From Acidimicrobiia bacterium (GTDB taxonomy: Bacteria; Actinomycetota; Acidimicrobiia; Acidimicrobiales; Ilumatobacteraceae): a stretch of DNA of 5,906 bases. How positions within the stretch are numbered: the stretch's first letter is position 1; each line of letters begins with the position of its first letter. Under the pieces are notes generated by a model. The model was not told the DNA's origin and did not search any database. It was given only the letters and a program-made list of their open reading frames with translations. The stretch is taken from NCBI GenBank assembly GCA_030425785.1, contig JAUHYJ010000253.1, positions 1 through 5,906 of the forward strand. Direction: 5' to 3'. The translations under genes and the position numbers were made by a program. This document shows, piece after piece, positions 1 to 4,102 of this stretch.

Positions 1-512
1 AGCACCAGGGTGCCACCGGGCTTGAGCGCCGTGCGGATCTTTTCGAGGTAGCTAACGCGATCGCGGATATAGGAGTAGGTGTTCGACATAAAAATGATGT
101 CGAGGGCCTGCTCGGGGAGGGCGGGGTCGTCGAAGAACGCGAGGTGGGGTTCGATGTTGGGGGTTCCCCAGCCCTCGCGGTTGGACTCGATGTGCTCGCG
201 AAATGTATCGTCGATGTCGACCGCGTAGACCTTGCCACCCGGCACTTCGCGGGCAAGTCGCCACGAGAAGTAGCCCGACCCGGCACCGATGTCGGCGATC
301 AATGCTTCGGCATTGTCGATTTGCAGGGCCCGAATCACCTGGTCGGGTTTGGTCCACGCGTCGCGCTCTTTGTCGTCGAAGACCTCGATCATGTGTTTGG
401 GGTCGTCGTAGTGACGCGGCGGCCCCGACGTTTGCGTGCATGCCCAATTGCCCGCGAGCACGAGCGCGAGGCCAATGAGAACGGGGCGCAGGCAGTTGCG
501 ACTGGAAGTCAC
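1..512 (-). CDS. Predicted lipoprotein with class I SAM-dependent methyltransferase domain (3' end outside window)
   Basis: Reading leftward from a GTG at 512-510 gives about 170 residues before the window edge, so the C-terminus is missing. The domain is a Rossmann-fold methyltransferase: motif I is IADIGAGSG (about residues 72-80), an acidic end of strand beta-2 follows in VYAVDID (about 95-101), and a late LKPGGTLVL strand sits at the edge. The substrate cannot be told. The N-terminus looks like a lipoprotein signal peptide: a short basic start, the hydrophobic run VLIGLALVLAG (11-21), then NWAC with a candidate lipid-bearing Cys25. The Trp at -2 is unusual for a lipobox. I chose the GTG because it alone includes this signal; an internal ATG at 392-390 would give a cytosolic enzyme that begins just before the conserved domain. 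Exported-looking methyltransferases of this kind are, as I recall, frequent in Myxococcota-like genomes (inference). No clear ribosome binding site is visible. The fold is secure; the location is less so. Confidence 0.8.
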   Translation of the reverse strand, partial: MTSSRNCLRPVLIGLALVLAGNWACTQTSGPPRHYDDPKHMIEVFDDKERDAWTKPDQVIRALQIDNAEALIADIGAGSGYFSWRLAREVPGGKVYAVDIDDTFREHIESNREGWGTPNIEPHLAFFDDPALPEQALDIIFMSNTYSYIRDRVSYLEKIRTALKPGGTLV

Positions 513-518
513 TGACGT

Positions 519-548
519 AGGGTAGGACGCAACCGCAGTGTTTGTGAA
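519..548 (-). promoter_or_regulatory. Possible sigma70-type promoter for the methyltransferase gene
   Basis: On the - strand TTCACA (548-543) resembles a -35 box with five of six consensus bases. It is followed after 18 bases by TACCCT (524-519), a weak -10 box. The -10 ends only six bases before the GTG at 512, so the transcript would be nearly leaderless, which fits the absence of a ribosome binding site. This is a pattern match only. Confidence 0.3.
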
Positions 549-603
549 GCCCCCGAAGGCGTGTCGTGTGCGCCCCATCCGGCTGGCACCGCCCTGTCCG
601 CCG

Positions 604-711
604 GGTACGTGGTCAGGGAACGAAGTACCGCGAACCGAGCGACCAACCTGGGAAGGTACGTGGTCAGGGAACGAAGTACCGCGAACCGAGGTGTGGCGAC
701 CAACCTGGGAA
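604..711. repeat. Two-copy tandem repeat, units of 51 and 57 bp
   Basis: Copy 1 (604-654) and copy 2 (655-711) abut directly. They are identical except for a 6-bp block, GTGTGG at 691-696, present only in copy 2. Copy 2 contains the last 15 codons and the TGA stop of the Yip1-domain gene plus nine bases beyond; copy 1 repeats all of this after the stop. Unit lengths and the 6-bp difference are multiples of three, so copy 1 is in frame with the gene and has its own TGA. Near-perfect identity points to a recent duplication or to an assembly artefact. Confidence 0.95.
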
Positions 712-1533
712 GTCGACGAGCAACAGGTACCCGCGCGCGAATGTGAGGCCGGCCAACACGGCCACGGGGACCAGGGCGACAAACACACAGCGAACCAGCG
801 AGATGTTGTGGGTTCCCGACAGCGTGTAGGCGAGTTGGCGGATGTAGATGAGCGCGAGGGCCGCAAGCCCGGCGAGGTATGCGGTTGCGGGGACCTCGAC
901 AAAGTCGGTGTAGGTGAGGAGGTCGAGCACCGCGACGACGAGCAGCGGTACCGCCATGGCATAGCCGGTTGCTCGCATCGTCGCCGCGATCGACCGCGGT
1001 GCCCCACCGGTGAGCGTGAGCGCGACGTGCGTGGTCAAGCCGCTGACGAAGTAGAGCAGCGGGAGCCCGACCGGAATCATCAACAACAGCCACAGCGATG
1101 CCGCCGAGACGAGTTGCGGGTCGAGTACGTCGTGTACCGGGCGCAGGATGAGTGGCGCGGGGTCGTTGCCGAGGGTCGCCGCCAGTGGGACGATCGCGGC
1201 CAGCCACAGCGGCAGGCGCATCCCCGCCAAAAACTTGAGCACAGCGCCGTGTGAGACCGGTTCGTGCACGTGAGCAAAGCTGCGACGCGGCTGCACTAGC
1301 AGTTGCCGAACCGTGTAAAAAAACCGCCAAAACGTGCCCGGCAGCTGGGTAATTTCCCGATCGCCGGCAGCTTCGGCCAGGAGGTCGGCCTCGGTCGCGG
1401 TCGGCCACTCAATCGGCAGTGCGCTCCACAACTTGCCCGGCTCAGCCAACAACTTGCGACCGACAGCGCGGCGAACCGAAGCAGACGCAGACACGCTCTT
1501 GGATTTGTCGGTCGGCTTTGCCGGCTCGGGCAT
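664..1533 (-). CDS. Yip1-domain integral membrane protein
   Basis: This encodes a 289-residue protein. A hydrophilic N-terminal region of about 100 residues, Lys/Ser/Ala-rich at first and probably disordered, leads into a Yip1-type membrane domain. I see five hydrophobic segments at about 103-122, 143-170, 189-209, 217-238 and 247-266. Family-like features are the pre-helix QPRRSFAHV (81-89) and the HVALTLTGGAPRS turn followed by MRATGYAMAVP (169-195). Bacterial Yip1-domain proteins have no settled biochemical role; eukaryotic relatives act in membrane traffic. The start at 1533 is preferred because the sequence before it overlaps the terminator of the upstream gene and a TACACT box lies seven bases upstream. 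In-frame ATGs at 1605 and 1563 would add 24 or 10 residues; the 1563 one has a GGTGGA-like sequence just ahead. The stop and last 15 codons lie inside a tandem repeat (604-711), so the original C-terminus may have differed. The gap to the methyltransferase gene is 151 bp and holds the rest of that repeat. Confidence 0.82.
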   Translation of the reverse strand: MPEPAKPTDKSKSVSASASVRRAVGRKLLAEPGKLWSALPIEWPTATEADLLAEAAGDREITQLPGTFWRFFYTVRQLLVQPRRSFAHVHEPVSHGAVLKFLAGMRLPLWLAAIVPLAATLGNDPAPLILRPVHDVLDPQLVSAASLWLLLMIPVGLPLLYFVSGLTTHVALTLTGGAPRSIAATMRATGYAMAVPLLVVAVLDLLTYTDFVEVPATAYLAGLAALALIYIRQLAYTLSGTHNISLVRCVFVALVPVAVLAGLTFARGYLLLVDFPGWSPHLGSRYFVP

Positions 1534-1540
1534 CCGGCGC

Positions 1541-1546
1541 AGTGTA
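1541..1546 (-). promoter_or_regulatory. Possible -10 box of the Yip1-domain gene
   Basis: TACACT on the - strand ends seven bases before the ATG at 1533. A TTGACG lies upstream but about 23 bases away, too far for a normal -35. It suggests a leaderless or near-leaderless start and separate transcription from the upstream gene, whose terminator lies just before it. Weak evidence. Confidence 0.22.
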
Positions 1547-1597
1547 CAGGGAAGCGCTCGCATTTCCACCGTCAAGTTCGGTGCATCGCCAACGGGC

Positions 1598-1634
1598 AAA
1601 ACCAAAACAAAACCGGAACCCGTGTGGGCTCCGG
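1598..1634 (-). terminator. Rho-independent terminator of the thioredoxin-like gene
   Basis: On the - strand, 25 bases after the TAA at 1661-1659, CCGGAGCCC pairs with GGGTTCCGG (nine pairs, one of them G-T) around an ACAC loop at 1634-1613. It is followed at 1612-1598 by a tract with 12 T among 15 bases. This is a textbook intrinsic terminator. It implies the Yip1-domain gene downstream has its own promoter. The A-rich complement does not serve as a + strand terminator for any gene here. Confidence 0.85.
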
Positions 1635-1658
1635 CCTTGTTGTCTGGGACGTTGGTGA

Positions 1659-2072
1659 TTAACCAGTCTTCTCAGCGGGCTTGTCACCACCGCCAATGAC
1701 GCCCTCGATGGCCTTGTGCAGGTCGGCGAGGTCGGCGGGTGCAACAGCCGAGTACTGCACTGCGTTTTTGCCGTCGGCGAACATCACGGTCCGGCTTTTG
1801 GTGATGTTGTAGTAGCCGTCGAACGCCTCGTGGCGCTTCTCGCCCTCGGCCGCCGGGATCACAACCGGGATCGAGACATTGAGCTCGGTCCGCAGGGCCT
1901 TGGCCTTGGCTTGAAGATCGTCCTTGTTGGCGATCGGAGTCACGGCTTTGCCGTCTTTGATGTCGGTGATGACGGCAAATGCTTTGACCTTGTCCTCGCC
2001 GTACTTTTTGACGAGGGCGTCGATGTTTTGGATGTCGTTTTTGAACTCGGGGTCGTCGATGGTGCCGACCGT
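1659..2072 (-). CDS. Thioredoxin-fold (redoxin-like) protein, 5'-truncated at the sequence junction
   Basis: About 136 residues of family-like sequence end at TAA (1661-1659). The visible part starts at about [10 protein letters not shown] and contains an amphipathic helix ([15 protein letters not shown]), a strand ([10 protein letters not shown]), a helix ([16 protein letters not shown]), the strand SIPVVIP and the tail motif [17 protein letters not shown]. The order fits a thioredoxin-like fold with a cis-Pro-like IPVVIP segment. It recalls secreted thioredoxin-like proteins of Planctomycetes and similar bacteria that carry a CxxC followed by a Gly-x-x-Pro turn just before this point (from memory). 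That cysteine motif, a signal peptide and the start codon are absent. The reading frame stays open far into pyrH on the opposite strand, but the residues there are Arg/Gly/Asp-rich antisense translation with no thioredoxin character, so I end the gene at the join. Whether it is a broken gene or an assembly-truncated one cannot be decided here. A good terminator follows it. Confidence 0.65.
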   Translation of the reverse strand, partial: TVGTIDDPEFKNDIQNIDALVKKYGEDKVKAFAVITDIKDGKAVTPIANKDDLQAKAKALRTELNVSIPVVIPAAEGEKRHEAFDGYYNITKSRTVMFADGKNAVQYSAVAPADLADLHKAIEGVIGGGDKPAEKTG

Positions 2073-2081
2073 GTGGCGACG
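2070..2081. other. Junction between two unlike DNA segments
   Basis: Left of this point all genes are on the - strand, GC is near 52% close by, and the gene types are unrelated to pyrH. Right of it GC is near 67% and genes are on the + strand. Both flanking genes change character here: the thioredoxin-like gene loses its N-terminal part, and pyrH begins without a 5' neighbour or a recognisable ribosome binding site. The exact break could lie a few bases to either side. No transposon ends, target duplication or att-like repeats are visible. Confidence 0.7.
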
Positions 2082-2840
2082 ATGGCAGACTGGGCGCTTG
2101 TGAGCGCCGAACCGTCCCAGCCGACCACTCGCTGGAAGCGCATCGTGTTCAAGCCCTCCGGCGAGGCGCTGGCAGGTCCGTCCGGCAAGGGGCTCGACGG
2201 GCCGACGCTCGACCACACCGCCGACGAGATCATCGACCTCCGTCAGAACCTCGGCGTCGACGTCGCCGTCGTCGTCGGGGGCGGCAACTTCTGGCGTGGC
2301 CGCACCGGCTCGCTCGAGGGCATGGATGCGACCCAGTCCGACCACATCGGCATGCTCGGCACCGTGATGAACGCGCTGGCGTTGCAGGATGCGCTCGAGC
2401 GACGCGGCCAGCCGACCCGGGTGCAGTCGGCGATCGAGATGCCGCGCATCGCCGAGCCGTACATCCGGCGGCGTGCCGTCCGCCACCTCGAGAAGGGGCG
2501 GGTCGTGATCTTCGCCGCCGGTACCGGCAACCCGTTCTTCACCACCGACACCGCGGCGGCGCTGCGGGCGGCCGAGATCGAGGCCGACGCGCTGGTGAAG
2601 GGCACCCACTCCGGGGTCGACGGGGTGTACGACGCCGACCCGCGGACGAATCCCGACGCCAAGAAGTACGAGACCGTCGGCTACGCCGAGGTCATCAGCA
2701 AGGAGCTGAAGGTCATGGACGCGACGGCGGTGACGTTCTGCAAGGAGAACGACATCCCGATCGTCGTGTTCGACATGTCGCAGCAGGGCGCCCTCCGACA
2801 CATCCTCACCGGTGGCCAGGTCGGCACCGTCGTCAGCTGA
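2082..2840 (+). CDS. pyrH: UMP kinase (uridylate kinase)
   Basis: PyrH phosphorylates UMP to UDP with ATP in the cytosol, feeding pyrimidine nucleotide synthesis; bacterial enzymes are hexamers regulated by GTP and UTP. The 252-residue protein shows the amino-acid-kinase fold: [14 protein letters not shown] (19-32, phosphate-binding lysine K24), [10 protein letters not shown] (64-73), [15 protein letters not shown] (87-101), [20 protein letters not shown] (144-163) for the nucleotide site, [10 protein letters not shown] (178-187) and a closing IPIVVFDM. The segment KPSGE has Pro where most homologues I know have Leu. The ATG at 2082 leaves 18 residues before KRIVF; GTG at 2100 would give 12 and GTG at 2073 three more than the ATG. 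None has a convincing ribosome binding site, and the natural upstream sequence may be missing because the junction is at 2070-2081. In most bacteria tsf precedes pyrH and frr follows; here tsf is absent and a membrane protein gene intervenes before frr. Confidence 0.95.
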   Translation: MADWALVSAEPSQPTTRWKRIVFKPSGEALAGPSGKGLDGPTLDHTADEIIDLRQNLGVDVAVVVGGGNFWRGRTGSLEGMDATQSDHIGMLGTVMNALALQDALERRGQPTRVQSAIEMPRIAEPYIRRRAVRHLEKGRVVIFAAGTGNPFFTTDTAAALRAAEIEADALVKGTHSGVDGVYDADPRTNPDAKKYETVGYAEVISKELKVMDATAVTFCKENDIPIVVFDMSQQGALRHILTGGQVGTVVS

Positions 2841-2898
2841 CCGGTTCGCGGACCGTCCACGATCGGGGCGGCGTCCTACGCGAGACTCTCGGGCGGGG

Positions 2899-2917
2899 CG
2901 GTGCCGTCCGGGCACCG
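2899..2917 (+). other. Stem-loop between pyrH and the membrane protein gene
   Basis: CGGTGCC (2899-2905) pairs perfectly with GGCACCG (2911-2917) around a five-base loop. No T tract follows, so it is not a standard intrinsic terminator. It sits 19 bases before the next start codon, just ahead of its ribosome binding site, so it may tune translation or mRNA stability (inference). Confidence 0.4.
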
Positions 2918-2936
2918 AAGACGAAAGAGAGCGGAC

Positions 2937-3398
2937 ATGAGCTTCTTGGCATCATCCGGAGATGGCATCGGGGGCGGCATCATCGCCCTGTACCTGATCG
3001 TCTTCGTCGTCGTCGTCATCGGGATGTGGAAGGTCTTCCAGAAGGCGGGCGAAGAGGGCTGGAAGGCGATCATCCCGATCTACAACATGTGGACCCTGCT
3101 GAAGATCGTCGGACGTCCCGGGTGGTGGATCATCCTCTTCTTCATCCCGATCGTCAACTTCATCATCTGGATCATCGTGGCGAACGACGTCTCGAAGAGC
3201 TACGGCAAGGGCGTCGGGTTCACGGTCGGTCTCGTCCTGCTGTCGCCGATCTTCATCTGCATCCTCGGCTTCGGTGACGCGCAGTACGTCGGCCCGCAGG
3301 GACAGCCCGCCATGGCCGGCACGGCCGGTGGCACGCCGCCTCCGCCGCCGCCCCCGCCAGGTGGTACCCCGCCGCCGCCCCCGCCACCGTCGGCCTGA
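2937..3398 (+). CDS. Small DUF5684-type membrane protein with polyproline tail
   Basis: The 153-residue protein has three hydrophobic segments (about 12-31, 62-83 and 93-113). The conserved-looking core runs from FQKAGEEGWKAIIPIYNMW (34-52) through IVGRPGWW and FFIPIVNFIIW to KSYGKGVGFTVGL and LGFGDAQY. This matches the pattern I know as DUF5684, a family of unknown function sometimes found next to signal peptidase-like genes. The tail after residue 118 is Gly/Ala/Pro-rich and ends in runs of eight and seven prolines separated by GGT, probably a flexible exposed segment whose synthesis would be expected to need elongation factor P. The start is well supported: AAAGAGA (2924-2930) lies six bases before the ATG. 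It occupies a 635-bp space between pyrH and frr, genes usually adjacent, with gaps of 96 and 77 bp, so it could share the pyrH transcript. No catalytic residues are recognisable. Confidence 0.85.
   Translation: MSFLASSGDGIGGGIIALYLIVFVVVVIGMWKVFQKAGEEGWKAIIPIYNMWTLLKIVGRPGWWIILFFIPIVNFIIWIIVANDVSKSYGKGVGFTVGLVLLSPIFICILGFGDAQYVGPQGQPAMAGTAGGTPPPPPPPPGGTPPPPPPPSA
3342..3386 (+). repeat. 18-bp direct repeat coding the polyproline runs
   Basis: An identical 18-base unit at 3342-3359 and 3369-3386 encodes six prolines each time with the same codon series (CCG CCG CCG CCC CCG CCA). The copies start 27 bases apart with a Gly-Gly-Thr codon block between. This looks like slippage or duplication inside the gene and could vary in length between strains. 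Confidence 0.9.
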
Positions 3399-3462
3399 CC
3401 TGACCTCGAGCCGATCTCGGCCCGGCCGGGTGGGCATCTCCCCGCCGAGGGACTTCCCTGGT

Positions 3463-3468
3463 TACGCT
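3463..3468 (+). promoter_or_regulatory. frr: Candidate -10 box for leaderless frr transcription
   Basis: TACGCT fits the TANNNT -10 pattern common in actinobacteria and lies exactly seven bases before the GTG of frr. That would place the transcription start at or next to the initiation codon. No ribosome binding site precedes the GTG, which supports a leaderless reading. No -35 is recognisable. An inverted repeat upstream (CTCGGC 3416-3421 with GCCGAG 3444-3449) encloses the palindrome CCCGGCCGGG and could end or attenuate the preceding transcript. Confidence 0.4.
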
Positions 3469-3475
3469 GGGTGGC

Positions 3476-4033
3476 GTGACCGAAGAAACCCTGCTCGACG
3501 CCATGGACAAGATGGACAAGGCCGTCGAGCACGTCCAGTCTCAGTTCTCCACCGTCCGGACCGGCCGGGCCGCACCCGCGCTCGTCGAGCGCATCAACGT
3601 CGAGTACTACGGTGCGCCGGTGCCACTGCAGCAGCTGGCGGCGATCCAGGTCCCCGAGGCGCGCATGCTCATGATCAAGCCCCACGATCGCGGCTCGTTG
3701 CAGGCGATCGAGAAGGCCATCCGCGACAGCGACCTCGGGGTCTCGCCCAACAACGACGGCGTGGTGATCCGACTGAACTTCCCGCCCCTGACCGAAGAGC
3801 GTCGCCGCGACTACGTCAAGGTCGTCAAGAACATGGCCGAGGACGGCCGCATCGCGATCCGGAACCTCCGGCGGGACGCCCGCAAGGCGATGGAGTCCGC
3901 CCAGCACGACGGCGACATCTCCGAAGACGATCTCGATCGCGCGGAGAAGGAACTCGAGAAGATCACCCACGAGCACGTCGAGAAGATCGACGCTGCGCTC
4001 GGCCGCAAGGAAACCGAGTTGCTCGAGGTATGA
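3476..4033 (+). CDS. frr: Ribosome recycling factor
   Basis: RRF works with EF-G to split post-termination ribosomes so that they can start again. The protein is 185 residues, the same length as the E. coli factor, and alignable along its whole length. Visible family segments are FSTVRTGRAAPALVERINVE (24-43), YYGAPVPLQQLA (44-55), the inter-domain VSPNNDGVVIRLNFPPLTEERR (split 89-110), and VKNMAEDGRIAIRNLRR (117-133), in which Arg129 and Arg132 match the arginines known to matter in E. coli. The C-terminal helix EKELEKITHEHVEKID completes the three-helix bundle. The GTG start matches the family N-terminus (TEETLLDAMDKMDKAVEH), and the nearest upstream sequence is non-coding. It lies 77 bp after the DUF5684-type gene and 69 bp before cdsA. 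It lacks a Shine-Dalgarno sequence but has a well-placed -10-like TACGCT, so it may be transcribed as a leaderless mRNA. Confidence 0.96.
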   Translation: MTEETLLDAMDKMDKAVEHVQSQFSTVRTGRAAPALVERINVEYYGAPVPLQQLAAIQVPEARMLMIKPHDRGSLQAIEKAIRDSDLGVSPNNDGVVIRLNFPPLTEERRRDYVKVVKNMAEDGRIAIRNLRRDARKAMESAQHDGDISEDDLDRAEKELEKITHEHVEKIDAALGRKETELLEV

Positions 4034-4083
4034 CACGCTCGACCGGACCGGCGGGCCGCATGGGGGCGGCCATCGCGGCGTGA
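4030..4083 (+). CDS. Possible 17-codon leader-type mini-ORF between frr and cdsA
   Basis: An ATG at 4030 overlaps the frr stop in an ATGA arrangement, the classic layout for coupled translation, and the frame runs 17 codons to TGA at 4081-4083, 19 bases before cdsA. The peptide would be MTRSTGPAGRMGAAIAA. Its stop codon falls in the loop of a perfect hairpin (4075-4089). Translation would melt the hairpins in this gap and could affect access to the cdsA ribosome binding site. Overlaps like this arise often by chance in GC-rich DNA, so I give low weight to it being a real gene. Confidence 0.2.
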   Translation: MTRSTGPAGRMGAAIAA

Positions 4084-4089
4084 CGCCGC
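4054..4089 (+). other. Two consecutive GC hairpins upstream of cdsA
   Basis: GGCCGC (4054-4059) pairs with GCGGCC (4066-4071) around a six-base loop. Then GCGGCG (4075-4080) pairs with CGCCGC (4084-4089) around TGA. Neither is followed by a T tract. The second ends one base before the GAAAGGA ribosome binding site (4091-4097) of cdsA. They may slow ribosomes, protect processed mRNA ends or modulate cdsA initiation (inference). Confidence 0.45.
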
Positions 4090-4090
4090 C

Positions 4091-4097
4091 GAAAGGA
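4091..4097 (+). promoter_or_regulatory. cdsA: Ribosome binding site deciding the cdsA start
   Basis: GAAAGGA lies five bases before the ATG at 4103 and is among the best Shine-Dalgarno matches in the window. It supports the long form of CdsA over an internal start at 4739. Confidence 0.75.
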
Positions 4098-4102
4098 CAC
4101 CG

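Noticed and set aside
509..1408. A 299-codon - strand frame overlapping the Yip1-domain gene and running through the tandem repeat
   Set aside because: It is an Arg/Ala/Pro-rich shadow of the membrane protein gene in another frame.
691..2080. The decamer GTGTGGCGAC occurs at 691-700 and at the junction (2071-2080), suggesting recombination between them
   Set aside because: Flanking bases do not match, and several shared 10-mers are expected by chance in a window this long.
1716..2081. In-frame upstream extension of pyrH on the + strand (374 residues in total)
   Set aside because: The extension is the antisense of the thioredoxin-like gene and UMP kinase homologues lack it; the ATG at 2082 gives a normal length.
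1659..2915. A 418-codon open frame on the - strand joining the thioredoxin-like sequence to a long upstream part
   Set aside because: Beyond about 2072 it is antisense to pyrH and rich in Arg, Gly, Asp and Val with no thioredoxin features. Long antisense frames are expected in GC-rich genes, so this is not a fusion protein.
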